Of a stretch of 64,000 nucleotides of DNA, positions 32,964 through 42,345 are shown piece by piece; position 1 is the first letter of the stretch; the number at the start of each line of letters is the position of its first letter. The position numbers and the translations under genes were made by a program. This DNA is from Gracilaria gracilis. Its lineage: Eukaryota > Rhodophyta > Florideophyceae > Gracilariales > Gracilariaceae. Under the pieces are notes generated by a model. The model made no database searches and was not told the origin of the DNA. It worked only from the letters and a program-made list of their open reading frames with translations. The stretch lies in NCBI GenBank assembly GCA_030374805.1, contig JARGSG010000124.1, forward strand, positions 1-64,000, in the 5' to 3' direction.

Positions 32964-34016
32964 ATGGCCACCCCGCGGCTGGTCGCCGCCGCGTCGCTCG
33001 CCGCGCGCGGCAGCGGCGGACGCTCGTCCGTGAGCGGCGTGTCCGCCACCGTGTTGGGCGCCACCGGCTTCCTGGGGCGCTACGTGGTCAACCAGCTGGG
33101 GCGCATCGGCTCGCAGCTCACCGTGCCCTTCCGCGGCGACGAGCTGCACGCGCGCCACCTGCGCGTCATGGGCGACCTGGGGCAGGTGGTGCCGCTGCCG
33201 TTTGAGCTGCGCGACGAGCAGTCGCTGCGCCACGCCGTGCGCGGCGCGCACGTCGTCATCAACCTGCTCGGAAAGAACTACCCCACCCCCAACTACTCCT
33301 TTGCCGACCTGCACGTGGAGCGCCTGCACAAGATCGTCCAAATCGCGCGCGAGGAACGCGTGCCGCACTTTGTGCACGTCTCCACCGCGCCGCCGCAGCA
33401 GCCGTGCCACAGCGAGTGGCTGTCCACCAAGAAGCAAGGCGAGGCGCTGGTACGCGACGCGTACCCGTCCGCCACCATCGTGCGTCCAACCGATATGTTC
33501 GGCGCGGAGGACCGCTTGCTCACGCGCATGGCCTCCAACCTGGTCAGGATGCCGCTCATCCCGCTGGCGGAGCACGGCGACAGTCGCGTGCAGCCCGTGT
33601 GGGTCAACGACGTGGCGTCCGTCGTGGCCGCCGCCGCGCGCGACCCGGACGGATTCGCCGCCAAGACGCTGGAGCTGGCCGGCCCGCAAGTCATGAGCGT
33701 GCGCGAGCTGTACCAGTTTGTCAGCGAGTCCATCAAGCGCGAAGGCCGCTTCCTGCCGCTGCCCGCCGCCGCCATGCGCTTGGCCATCAAACTTATGGGC
33801 GCAAGGCTGCCCATTGTGAACCCGGACCCCAATTACACCGTCGATCAAGTGAGCGTGGAGCTGGCTGAGCGCGTGCTGCAGCCGGACAAGAAGGGCGTCA
33901 TGCGCTTTGAGCACCTGCACGCAGAGCCGCTCAGCGTGTACTCGGACCTGGGGCACGAGGTGTTGCGCCGCTTCCGCCGCGGCGGTGACCGTAGCAGTCT
34001 GTTCTACGTCGACTAG
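32964..34016 (+). CDS. NDUFA9: NADH:ubiquinone oxidoreductase 39-kDa accessory subunit (complex I, NDUFA9)
   Basis: 350 residues, close to the family's mature length. Atypical short-chain dehydrogenase fold: the nucleotide-binding loop VLGATGFLGRYVVNQLGRIG (G-x-x-G-x-x-G) at residues ~30-49, then VPFRGDELHARHLRVMGDLG, which is characteristic of NDUFA9. NLLGKNYPTPNYSFADLHV and the ATIVRPTDMFGAEDRLL segment also match. In mitochondria the subunit binds NADPH without catalysing redox and stabilises the junction of the matrix and membrane arms. The first ~25 residues (MATPRLVAAASLAARGSGGR) look like a mitochondrial targeting peptide. The stop lies 32 bp from that of the convergent GT77 gene, so the transcripts probably overlap at their 3' ends. 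Confidence 0.93.
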   Translation: MATPRLVAAASLAARGSGGRSSVSGVSATVLGATGFLGRYVVNQLGRIGSQLTVPFRGDELHARHLRVMGDLGQVVPLPFELRDEQSLRHAVRGAHVVINLLGKNYPTPNYSFADLHVERLHKIVQIAREERVPHFVHVSTAPPQQPCHSEWLSTKKQGEALVRDAYPSATIVRPTDMFGAEDRLLTRMASNLVRMPLIPLAEHGDSRVQPVWVNDVASVVAAAARDPDGFAAKTLELAGPQVMSVRELYQFVSESIKREGRFLPLPAAAMRLAIKLMGARLPIVNPDPNYTVDQVSVELAERVLQPDKKGVMRFEHLHAEPLSVYSDLGHEVLRRFRRGGDRSSLFYVD

Positions 34017-34048
34017 CCACTGCGTCTACATTGTAAACACAAAGCAGT

Positions 34049-35188
34049 TTATATACACTTTACGTTACAGCGGAACGAGTTGGCGGCGCGCTGCTCAACA
34101 AACCACGCGCCGATGGTACGCAGGCGGCGCACCTTCTCCTCAACGCCCGACACGTAATTGACATGCAGCGCCAGCGCGCGCGGATACACGCGCGCCAACA
34201 ACGACGGCGAAGCGTGCTGCCAGAACGAGCGGTTGCTGCCGTTGGGGAACAGCCGCGTCGGCAGCAGCGCCACCTGCGTGCGCGCCTTGGCGTAAAAGCA
34301 GCCACGCGCGCCCACGCGCGCGCCGGGGCCGAGGCGGCGCTGCTTGAACGCGCCGCACAGCACGTAGTTGAACGCCTTTTGCTCGGAGCGGCGCACAGCG
34401 TGCGCCCAGCGCACCACGGCCTCCAAGGCGGCGACGGTGCTCGGCGCGGCGCGCGCCACGTACAGCCCGGAGTTGAGGTTGTGGTTGGGCGGCGTGCGCG
34501 GCTGCCACGCCGGCACGTCCGACTGCACGGCCAGCTGCGCGCGGCGCGACAGCGCCAGTAGCACGCGCTGCGGCGCGCGCAGCAGCGCCACGTCCGCGTC
34601 GCACAGCAGCACGCTGTAGCGCTGCCGCAGCACGCGCAGCACCACGCGCGACTTGAGCCGCGTCACGTTGGCGAAGCGCGCCGAGCCGAACGCCGCCGCG
34701 TCGCGCGCCGACCACCACCACCACGACGCCGGCGGCGATGGCGGCGAGCGGAGGCGCGTGTGTAGGAACACGTTGGCGCCGTGCGCGACGAGCAGCTGGT
34801 ATGTGCGCGCGTCCAGCGCAATGACCAGGTAGTTGCGGATGGCGAGGCGGCGCAGGTTGCACACAAAGTTGAGCGCGAGCTGGCGGTACGGCCAGTCGGC
34901 CAGCACCAGCAGCACGACGCGGCCGTCGTTGCGGCCGTCGCCGTCATCGAACGCGCGCGCCACGCGCGGCAGCAGCGCGCGCAGCTGCGCGTCGTCGCCG
35001 ACGGCGTGGTGCGACGCGGTCGCCCCGCCGCCTCGCCGCCGTCGCGCGCATAGCAGCAGCAGCAGCAGCAGCAGCACCGCCACCACCACCACCGACAGCA
35101 GCCACAGCAGCGCCGCGCTGAGCGACAGCGGGCGGCGGCGGCGGGAGCGGCAGCGGCAGCGGGACGCGGCCACGAGCGGCACACGCAT
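34049..35188 (-). CDS. GT77-like nucleotide-diphosphosugar transferase, type II membrane protein
   Basis: 379 residues from ATG 35,188. Residues ~21-47 form one strongly hydrophobic span (SAALLWLLSVVVVAVLLLLL) after a basic N-terminus, a Golgi signal anchor. The luminal part fits the nucleotide-diphospho-sugar transferase family (PF03407, GT77): NYLVIALDARTYQLL, the metal-binding D-x-D at LLCDADVALLRAP (~residues 195-197), NLNSGLYVARAAPST, EQKAFNYVLCG, LFPNGSNRSFW and HVNYVSGVEEKVRRL. Members transfer arabinose, xylose or galactose to wall polysaccharides or glycoproteins. The sugar and acceptor cannot be told from sequence. The frame upstream of 35,188 is a GC shadow. Confidence 0.85.
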   Translation of the reverse strand: MRVPLVAASRCRCRSRRRRPLSLSAALLWLLSVVVVAVLLLLLLLLCARRRRGGGATASHHAVGDDAQLRALLPRVARAFDDGDGRNDGRVVLLVLADWPYRQLALNFVCNLRRLAIRNYLVIALDARTYQLLVAHGANVFLHTRLRSPPSPPASWWWWSARDAAAFGSARFANVTRLKSRVVLRVLRQRYSVLLCDADVALLRAPQRVLLALSRRAQLAVQSDVPAWQPRTPPNHNLNSGLYVARAAPSTVAALEAVVRWAHAVRRSEQKAFNYVLCGAFKQRRLGPGARVGARGCFYAKARTQVALLPTRLFPNGSNRSFWQHASPSLLARVYPRALALHVNYVSGVEEKVRRLRTIGAWFVEQRAANSFRCNVKCI

Positions 35189-35370
35189 TGGCGCAATCGG
35201 GACGCGCGCGGCGCGGCGGGACACACCGCAGCAGCGAAGCAAACGAACGAACACGCGAGCGCGCGAGCGGCGGCGCGGCCAATGGCGCGCGCGCGCGGCC
35301 GCACCACGTGGAGCGGCGCGCGCCACGCAACGGGCGCGTCCGCTCGCGCGCGCGCCTTGTGCTCGTTGGT

Positions 35371-35391
35371 GTACCGTCGGTACGACGGTAC
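35371..35391. promoter_or_regulatory. Inverted repeat in the bidirectional GT77/G-patch promoter
   Basis: Perfect 8-bp arms GTACCGTC and GACGGTAC around a 5-bp centre (GGTAC). It lies about midway in the 283-bp space between the two start codons. A dimeric factor site is the simplest reading, but this is inference. Confidence 0.5.
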
Positions 35392-35471
35392 CTTTGGTAG
35401 ATACCGTACAAAAAGGTGCGCGCGCGCGGTGGAGGCGAGCATTGGCGCTGCGCTGTCGCCGCTGCAGCGCC

Positions 35472-36260
35472 ATGGGCGGCGCGTCTTCCCACCGCCGCAA
35501 GCAGCGCCGCTCGCGCGCGCGCGCGCTGCCGTCGCCGTCGCCGCCGCAGTCGCAGTCGCAGTCGCGGTCGCCGCGGCCGTCGTCAGTGACGACGCTGGCC
35601 TTCGACCACCACCGCATCCGCTCCGGCCCCGGCTTCGACCTGCTGCGCAAAGGCGGCTGGCAGCCCGGCCAGTCGCTGGGCGCGGACGGCGGTAGCAGCG
35701 CCGGCGGCGGCGCTGCGCGCGCCGCGCCCATCCCCATCGTCGTCAAGCGCGGCCGTGCCGGCGTGGGCGCCGCTGTCGCAGCTGCCACGTCCGTGCCGCA
35801 CGCGCAGTCGCTGCCGCCTACGCTGCGCGCAAAGCCGCGCCGCTTGCCGCGTTCTCACCACGCGCATATCTTCGACCCGCTGCGCCCGCGCTGCCAGTTT
35901 GACGCGTCGCACGTCGTGCCCAACCTCAAGGCGCTGCGCAAGCACGAGCGCTCGTGCCCGGCCAACCCGGCGCGCGCCTCTGCCGCTGCAGCTGCCGCCG
36001 CCGTCGCTGGTGGTGGTGGTGGTGGTGGCGCGCCGCGCGCTGCCGCCGCGCCGGCCAGTCCGGCCAGTCCGGCCAGTTTTGGCAACCAGTTCAGCTCGCT
36101 GGCGTCGTACAGCACCGCGTCGTCGTCATCGTCATCGTCACCCACCTCTGTATACTCGTCGTCGTCGCCTTCGGACGCCGACATGTCCGAGCTGTCCAGC
36201 ATCACGTCGGCCGACGAGCGCGACGACGACGTGCCGCAGTTCGCACTGCTGGGCCTGTAG
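35472..36260 (+). CDS. G-patch protein with CHHC-type zinc finger
   Basis: 262 residues from ATG 35,472; the initial MGGASS could be N-myristoylated. An Arg/Ser-rich start is followed by a G-patch (residues ~45-105): RSGPGFDLLRKGGWQPGQSLG and later PIPIVVKRGRAGVGA, with an Ala/Gly insertion between the halves. G-patches activate DEAH RNA helicases. Residues 141-162 give CQFDASHVVPNLKALRKHERSC, i.e. C-x5-H-x10-H-x3-C. This resembles the CHHC finger of U11-48K and GTSF1, with one more residue between the histidines than I recall. The tail is low-complexity and acidic. A role in splicing or RNA handling is inferred. Its stop lies 49 bp from that of the convergent ABC gene. Confidence 0.7.
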   Translation: MGGASSHRRKQRRSRARALPSPSPPQSQSQSRSPRPSSVTTLAFDHHRIRSGPGFDLLRKGGWQPGQSLGADGGSSAGGGAARAAPIPIVVKRGRAGVGAAVAAATSVPHAQSLPPTLRAKPRRLPRSHHAHIFDPLRPRCQFDASHVVPNLKALRKHERSCPANPARASAAAAAAAVAGGGGGGGAPRAAAAPASPASPASFGNQFSSLASYSTASSSSSSSPTSVYSSSSPSDADMSELSSITSADERDDDVPQFALLGL

Positions 36261-36309
36261 CGCCTTTATACAATTGTATACCTATCACAAAACTCGCAAT
36301 CCGCTGCCT

Positions 36310-38286
36310 TTAAACTTGCACTCTCTTGTTTGCATCTGTTGAGCCTTCCTGTTGTTGCCCGCCCGCGTGCTCGGCTGCCGTCAACATGCTCCACTTGCCA
36401 TCCCCTTCTATCCGCAGCACCTTGTCGTGAAACTGCACCAGCGAAGGCCGGTTTCCCACGCTCACGCACGTTGCCCCCATCTCCGTGATCAGCCCGTACA
36501 TGTCGCGCTCGTTGTCCAGGTCCAGCGCCGACGTCGACTCGTCCAGCATCACAAACCGAGGTTTCGAGATCAACACGCGCGAGAACGCCAGCCGTTGCTG
36601 CTCGCCCACGCTCATGCTGCGACTCAGCGACTCGCCGTCTGCGTCCAGCCCCACGTTCCTCACCAAGTATCCGAGGTTCACTCGTTCCAGCGCCGAAACC
36701 ACCTCCTCGTCGCTCACGTCCGTGCGTCGCGACGGGTATATCACATTCTCTCGCAGCGAACCCAGCATCACAAACGCTCGTTGCGGCAGGAAAAGAGTGC
36801 TGCCTCTTCCGGGCCTGCTGATGCTCCCGTGCCCCTCCTCCCACAGCCCGCAGATCGCTCGCATCAGCGAGCTCTTTCCAATCCCCGACCGCCCCACCAC
36901 CAACAGCCGCTCGCCCTCTGCAACCTCCAGCCCCACATTGTGCACCAGACTCTGGTGCGGCGCCGTCGGAGTGAACACGCTTACGTCCTCCAAACTCAGC
37001 TCTGCCGCGTCGCCCTCGGAGCTGCTGATACGTCTCGCTGGCGTCTTGTCCGACTTGAGCACATCTGAGATACCCTTCAGTCGCCGGATTCCGGCCCCAA
37101 ACTCGGCCAGCGCCGTGAACTCCGATACCACCAGCCCCAAAGACGACAGCACATGGTTGAATGAAAAGTATACCTGACTAAGAGCGCCAAGAGGCACCTT
37201 GCCTGCAAAGTACCGCGGCGCAATCAACGCAGTCGGCGCCACCTGAGCCCAATATCGAAACGACGAAGACATCAATTCTACAGTGCGTGTCAAACCGAGC
37301 AAGCTTATCTTGTTCCGAAACACCGATCCAAAGCGTCCTGAAAGCTCACTTTGCTCGCGTTCTTCACCGCCGTAGAACGCGATGCTCTCCGTCGAATCGC
37401 GAACGCGCACTAGCCCAAAACGAAAGTCCGCTTCCTTGCTTGCTTGCTCCCTGTTCAAAACCAAAAGGTGCCGCCCCACTCGCCCGATCGCCAGTGTTCC
37501 AATCGCAGAATATCCTATCAGAAGAAACAATAGAGGTTTGTATACCCTATATAGTAGCACGGAAAACACTACCAGATCAAACACCCCGACGCCAATAACG
37601 GTGATGAAGCGTACCGCGCGAGAGGTGAACTTCATCACGTCTTCAGATATCCTTTGGTCAGGATTGTCGATATCCCCAACCCCGAGAGACAGCTTGTAGT
37701 AGTTGAGATCAGCAAAGTACTGCCGCAAAAGATGGTCAGTAAGGAGACTTCTCCACATAAGTGCCAGCCGCTGCGTGATCCAGTTGAACACAGATATCAC
37801 AATAGGACCAATAACAACCGCTATCCCGTAGAGAACGAGTAGTTTGCCAAACTGAGACGCATCCCTCGCATTCAAACTGTTCCAAAAGAATCTCTGAATC
37901 ATGCTCAGCATGACTGCGTACAGAGTGGCCGCCAACGCCAGAAAAACGGTGGCCACTGTCCATAGCCACGCTGTTACTTTACGGTCTCCGCCATACAAAG
38001 GTTCTGCAAGCTCACGCACTCCCACAAGAATTTCTCGCAAAACGTTTCGATACCTCGGGACCGTGGGCGAACTTGCATTCGACGCCGGCAAAACTTCCGT
38101 TTTCTGCTCATAGCTTATCTGTGGCGCTGCAGCAACAACTTTTAAGCGTTTCTGTCGAAAAGGCTGATACAATGGACGGCGCAGAGTCACTCTCAACGAC
38201 CGGCGATTTAAATCGATTCCATTGCTGCGTGCACATGTTCCCACCCCCGACAAGGATACAGACCAGGTAGAAATGTACGCAGCCAT
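36310..38286 (-). CDS. ABCD/SbmA-like ABC half-transporter with Asn in the H-loop
   Basis: 658 residues from ATG 38,286 (the frame to 38,307 would need TTG). An Arg- and Ser-rich N-terminus of ~70 residues may be an organelle transit peptide. The membrane domain has several spans (WLWTVATVFLALAATLYAVM, LYGIAVVIGPIVISVF, VGVFDLVVFSVLLY) and the family mark DNPDQRISEDV. ATPase: Walker A VVGRSGIGKSSLM (~464-471), signature MSVGEQQRLAFSRVL, Walker B RFVMLDESTSALD. The H-loop reads CVSVGNRPSLVQFHD, with Asn where SVGHR is expected. Plant and cyanobacterial relatives of this layout are peroxisomal or plastid transporters. The substrate is unknown. As a half-transporter it should dimerise. Confidence 0.85.
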   Translation of the reverse strand: MAAYISTWSVSLSGVGTCARSNGIDLNRRSLRVTLRRPLYQPFRQKRLKVVAAAPQISYEQKTEVLPASNASSPTVPRYRNVLREILVGVRELAEPLYGGDRKVTAWLWTVATVFLALAATLYAVMLSMIQRFFWNSLNARDASQFGKLLVLYGIAVVIGPIVISVFNWITQRLALMWRSLLTDHLLRQYFADLNYYKLSLGVGDIDNPDQRISEDVMKFTSRAVRFITVIGVGVFDLVVFSVLLYRVYKPLLFLLIGYSAIGTLAIGRVGRHLLVLNREQASKEADFRFGLVRVRDSTESIAFYGGEEREQSELSGRFGSVFRNKISLLGLTRTVELMSSSFRYWAQVAPTALIAPRYFAGKVPLGALSQVYFSFNHVLSSLGLVVSEFTALAEFGAGIRRLKGISDVLKSDKTPARRISSSEGDAAELSLEDVSVFTPTAPHQSLVHNVGLEVAEGERLLVVGRSGIGKSSLMRAICGLWEEGHGSISRPGRGSTLFLPQRAFVMLGSLRENVIYPSRRTDVSDEEVVSALERVNLGYLVRNVGLDADGESLSRSMSVGEQQRLAFSRVLISKPRFVMLDESTSALDLDNERDMYGLITEMGATCVSVGNRPSLVQFHDKVLRIEGDGKWSMLTAAEHAGGQQQEGSTDANKRVQV

Positions 38287-40308
38287 CAGAGTGCGTTTCA
38301 GAACCAAAAAGATTCTTTCAAATTCTCAGCTGGGACGATTTCGTACAAACCAGTTAGTTGACGAGCCCCAGAATCTCGTTCACTCAGATACTACGCGAAG
38401 ATAAGGGTTCCCGCCGCCTCCTCTGATATGACCACCCCCCTTCTACTAGGGAAGAGAAAAGAACGAACCAAGAAATGAACAAAAGGCCGCCTTGCGGGAA
38501 GGTTGCAGAAGCAAATCTGTAATCTGTGATATGGCTGTCTCCGTTCCTGCGCAGTGTTGTGCCTGCACCAGTGTGATTCGACTTCACGGATAATCTTTCG
38601 GCAATCAGGTAGACAAACTTTGTTGCCAAAACTGCCTCCGCTTGTTGTCAGCGATAGCAGTCTGCCCAGCTCTAAAGTTGCTGTTTAAAGAGGGCTAGCT
38701 CTGGTAGAACGGTAACTTGGGACTGCCCAGCCGCTCATGTGTTCAGATTCTGAACTGCCCAATTCTAGTCACGTTTGTAAATTGCACCAGATATCGACTT
38801 GACCTTGCGTTGGACCAAAGATTACTGTACACGTAGATAGACAAGGGCTACAGAATTTCACCTCCTGTTTCGACGGTAACGTTGCCGTAGTACATATGCA
38901 ATATGTACTACATATCCACTTGTACAACCATTGATCGATCTTTCTCTCCCCCGCCGCGCCAAGTCCACCCAACGCTTGCGACTCCAACTGCTACCATTGG
39001 TAGCGTTCGTTAAACTCCGGATGCTCTCTTAAATCTCTCTGACCGTTTTGTTCCATTTAGAATGGAACAGTTCTCGAAACCCGTTACCATTGCGTCTAGC
39101 CGCAAAGATGCAACCCTCAAAGGGTGTGGTCTTTGTTGTTTAATTGGGAGGAGTCGTCCTTGAAATGACATGTAACGTTACCTCCGTAAATGGGAACATG
39201 CCGGTGAATAGCCCAAGGCAACCTTAGTGTACTTGCTTTAAAGGATTAACGAACGTTTCGTGGATGGATAGGGCCATAGACAACATTCTTGTCACGAGCA
39301 TCATCTGCGACTAGTTAGATAGTGCATCTACATTATCTAGATACACACGTGAAGCAAGAAAACAAATAATGACGCGCTGTGTGTTGCTCAAGACTCGTAG
39401 TTTTATAAACACGTATAAATCAGAAACAGCCGACTTTTCCCCATTCCCTACAAAGCGGATCTGAACTGACTCTCGCTGAGCATACTCTCCTGGTTGATTA
39501 GAATTCCATTGGGGCGATTTGACTTGCTGAGGCAGAAAAGAATCTACCGCAAAAGGACAACTCCCAATGTCAGTTGTCTACAGTATTTCGTTTGCTTTGG
39601 TGATGGATTCCTGTGAGACGATTTCGAGTCGCGTTACGTAACAGGCAAAATTGTTGTAGATCCAAGAAGAGGTACTTCAACCGTTCGAGAACTCCAATAC
39701 ATCTCCTAATACCATTCCCAAGAACAATAAGAGCAAATGTCGCAACGAACTTCACTCGCATTTCCAAATTGAGGTTTTCCATCACTTGTCTTCCCTTCAG
39801 CAGGCTTCCTGCGTGGGTGAGTTGACTCATAATTTACATACAATCCAACAGTTCGGCAGGAGGAAAGCTTCTCGATTCCCTATCTTCTCTACATCTACTC
39901 TACCATCACAACTTGATAGTTTGATAACGAAGAAGCTGAGCTGTTTCCATACCACTCCTCATGGTCACAAATCCACCCTTGAATTCCGTGCCGACACTCA
40001 GACGACATAGTTCCGTTGGAGCACAAACGATTCATCCATACACATTATACTACGCTCTGTCCTTCCGTACAAAATAGGTCACTTAAGCGCCCCGAAACCC
40101 TTCGCAGCACAAAGAAGAAGTCATGTTCACGTCATAGACCATACTATCTTCTTGACAAAACTTTCATGGCAGCTACAATTGGAAATCGCATCAGTCCAAC
40201 ATCAACACTTACCAAGGGTAGCTGACAACAAATTCCCGTGGGTCCAAAAGCGCATTCGCACATCCATACGAAATGTCTCTCATGAGCGCAGAAGAACTAT
40301 CCCTATTC
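38287..40308. other. Two-kilobase gap without a convincing gene
   Basis: The best ORF is an 86-codon minus-strand frame (39,830-39,570, ATG start, one possible hydrophobic span VKFVATFALIVLGNG), not supported by any motif. Small perfect hairpins occur at 38,990-39,004 (GCTACC arms) and 39,049-39,069 (TGTTCCATT arms). No tRNA or other RNA gene was recognised. Confidence 0.4.
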
Positions 40309-42345
40309 TCATTTCGGTCTTCCGAAATGAACTCCTGCCAACAGCACCTTTATCTTTCCTGATAGTCGTACTGCTCCTTCAGTGAAAGAACTCCAGTGAC
40401 TTCCCAAGAGAGTTGGTACCTTTGAAAGAAGAAGAATATCTGCCAAAGCGAGCTTGGCACACTCTACATCCCTGGTCACACAGTCTTGGTCCCTTGGAAT
40501 GCTGAATATTCTATGTGTACCAAACTTGCGTTCAAGCTCCCGTATCGCATCCCTGTTATCTGCCGCGACGAAGAACTTGTACCGCAGGCTTAAGCGCATG
40601 ATCTTGTTCTCAAACGTTTTCAACCCTGTTATTCGACGCCAGTGATCGGTAACTCTAGAACCGTTTCCATAGAACTCCTCACTAACACCTTTGATATCAT
40701 TTTCGATAGTTCGTGACCTGATATGCACACCAACCATGCCCTTGATATTTATGAAGGATGGATCATTCACGAGATACATAATCTCTGCATTTGGTACAAG
40801 CGTATCACGCATCGTCTTCCAATACTTGGAGGTTGTAGATATGATTCGAGGAGTGAAGCTGGAGCGCACAACATAAGCCGTCTTCACATACACATGACGT
40901 CCCATTCTTGGATTCACCAGTTCTGTGAGTGGATTGTGAATATGCTTGCCATTAAAGCGCATAAAATTGTAGAAGTCTACTGTTCGCATGGCGTGGTCTT
41001 TCGTATTGGCATCACCTGGAGGCCAATTCATGTTCAACTTTTCCAGGATAACCATATCATTCGCAAATAGATCTGAGAAGCGACAGTTGAGGTGAACGTC
41101 AGGTTCCCATATCAAAACCAAGACACGGCCAGTCTCTTTTGAGATGGCCATTGCGGATCCCAACGCTCTCAGGCGATTACCCAGCCCATACTGAGCATGT
41201 ATGAAAAATGCGCGCTTAGACTTGGACCGGTCCAACTCGCGTAACAGCTTTCTTTGAGAGGCATCTGCCATGCTATCGATGAAAATTTGAGGAACGCCAT
41301 AGACTCGATTGAGAACGTCGCGAACATCTGCAGTAGACAAGCCCGGAAAAGTCCATTCCTTAAAGAAGTCGTTCCAGAGAGATTGGAACTGTTGACTCGG
41401 TTGGAATAGTTTTTCCATGAGCACTACTCCTTGTGATGCGGCGGCGTACCTTCCTTCGACCTCTTCCTGGGCGCGGTAAAAAATATGGCGATTAGCAAGT
41501 GCAGCGACGTTGTCGAGGGGATAGCCTCCAGACCCGAAGTTTGTATAGTAGTTGATCTGGAATTCGCTCCAGTCTGAAGAGTTGGGCGTGAGCTGCAGCG
41601 AACTGACATACACAAGCATTGTGTTATGTTGGTCGAGCGTGGACAATGGAACAAGCGGTTCGGCGCCCAATTGCTCGCCCCCACGCTTGATGTCCCACAG
41701 TACAAGGAGAAAACGATTGGTGTTCTTTGCATATGAAATGGCTGTAGCAAGCGTATTGAGGCGGTTGGCAGCAACAGTTCCAACGACATGGAGGAAAAAG
41801 AGACGTTTTGGGGCACGCTTCTTCGAACTGTGGACGTTCTGGAGGTTGGTAAGAAGCTCGAAGCGCTGAGCTGGCTGTAGCTTTTTAGTGAGGCTTGGTG
41901 GAATGTCGAAGTTATTGGCAAGAGCATTAGTAACAAAACCGTGTTGTGCGTGCTCTGGAACTGGTGCACCAATTCGGGAAACACCGTTGGAGGAAAGTTG
42001 TGGGGCAGACAAGTGATAGTCAGATGGGATACGGAACGCAATGAGCAGTGAGGTTAGAACAGTTAGCGAAAGGGATATGAAAATGCCGAGAGATACAACG
42101 GCGAGGGGGGAATTGAGACAGCTCTTTCGACTTGAAGACAGTCTGTGAAGAAGGAAGAGGACATTGGTCGGAAGTCGTAACAAACGACGCGATAGGCGAA
42201 GGGGGATGGAGCGCTTCTTCGATGATAGCTTCCGACTTAAAGCAGGAGCAAAGAAGGGTCGAGCGCCTTTGAGGGAATCGCCAGACGCGGATGTGACTGA
42301 CATTCGGTCGGACGGGGAGTCATGCGCAGACGTTTGGGGTCCCAT
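40309..42345 (-). CDS. Fucosyltransferase-like GT-B glycosyltransferase, type II, with duplicated domain
   Basis: 678 residues from ATG 42,345, the first ATG of the frame. Residues ~81-104 form a signal anchor (LAVVSLGIFISLSLTVLTSLLIAF). The C-terminal half has AQYGLGNRLRALGSAMAISKETGR (~residue 384), then IWEPDVHLNCRFSDLF, and GMVGVHIRSRTIEND (~537), which resembles the G-x-GNRL and HIRR-type motifs of alpha-fucosyltransferases (GT37, GT23 and O-fucosyltransferases). The N-terminal half (~186) carries a degenerate counterpart: VGTVAANRLNTLATAISYAKNTNRFLLVLWD. A Golgi role in polysaccharide or glycoprotein fucosylation is inferred. The donor could instead be another GDP-sugar. Confidence 0.65.
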   Translation of the reverse strand: MGPQTSAHDSPSDRMSVTSASGDSLKGARPFFAPALSRKLSSKKRSIPLRLSRRLLRLPTNVLFLLHRLSSSRKSCLNSPLAVVSLGIFISLSLTVLTSLLIAFRIPSDYHLSAPQLSSNGVSRIGAPVPEHAQHGFVTNALANNFDIPPSLTKKLQPAQRFELLTNLQNVHSSKKRAPKRLFFLHVVGTVAANRLNTLATAISYAKNTNRFLLVLWDIKRGGEQLGAEPLVPLSTLDQHNTMLVYVSSLQLTPNSSDWSEFQINYYTNFGSGGYPLDNVAALANRHIFYRAQEEVEGRYAAASQGVVLMEKLFQPSQQFQSLWNDFFKEWTFPGLSTADVRDVLNRVYGVPQIFIDSMADASQRKLLRELDRSKSKRAFFIHAQYGLGNRLRALGSAMAISKETGRVLVLIWEPDVHLNCRFSDLFANDMVILEKLNMNWPPGDANTKDHAMRTVDFYNFMRFNGKHIHNPLTELVNPRMGRHVYVKTAYVVRSSFTPRIISTTSKYWKTMRDTLVPNAEIMYLVNDPSFINIKGMVGVHIRSRTIENDIKGVSEEFYGNGSRVTDHWRRITGLKTFENKIMRLSLRYKFFVAADNRDAIRELERKFGTHRIFSIPRDQDCVTRDVECAKLALADILLLSKVPTLLGSHWSSFTEGAVRLSGKIKVLLAGVHFGRPK

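Noticed and set aside
32625-33956. 443-codon minus-strand ORF opposite NDUFA9
   Set aside because: Antisense shadow (Val, His, Arg and Gln rich); NDUFA9 identity is clear on the plus strand.
34833-35471. N-terminal extension of the G-patch ORF
   Set aside because: The longer frame overlaps the GT77 coding region antisense and is Arg/Ser noise; ATG 35,472 gives a clean start.
39570-39830. 86-codon minus-strand ORF as a gene
   Set aside because: ATG start and a weak hydrophobic span only; no motif, no codon bias like the island genes.
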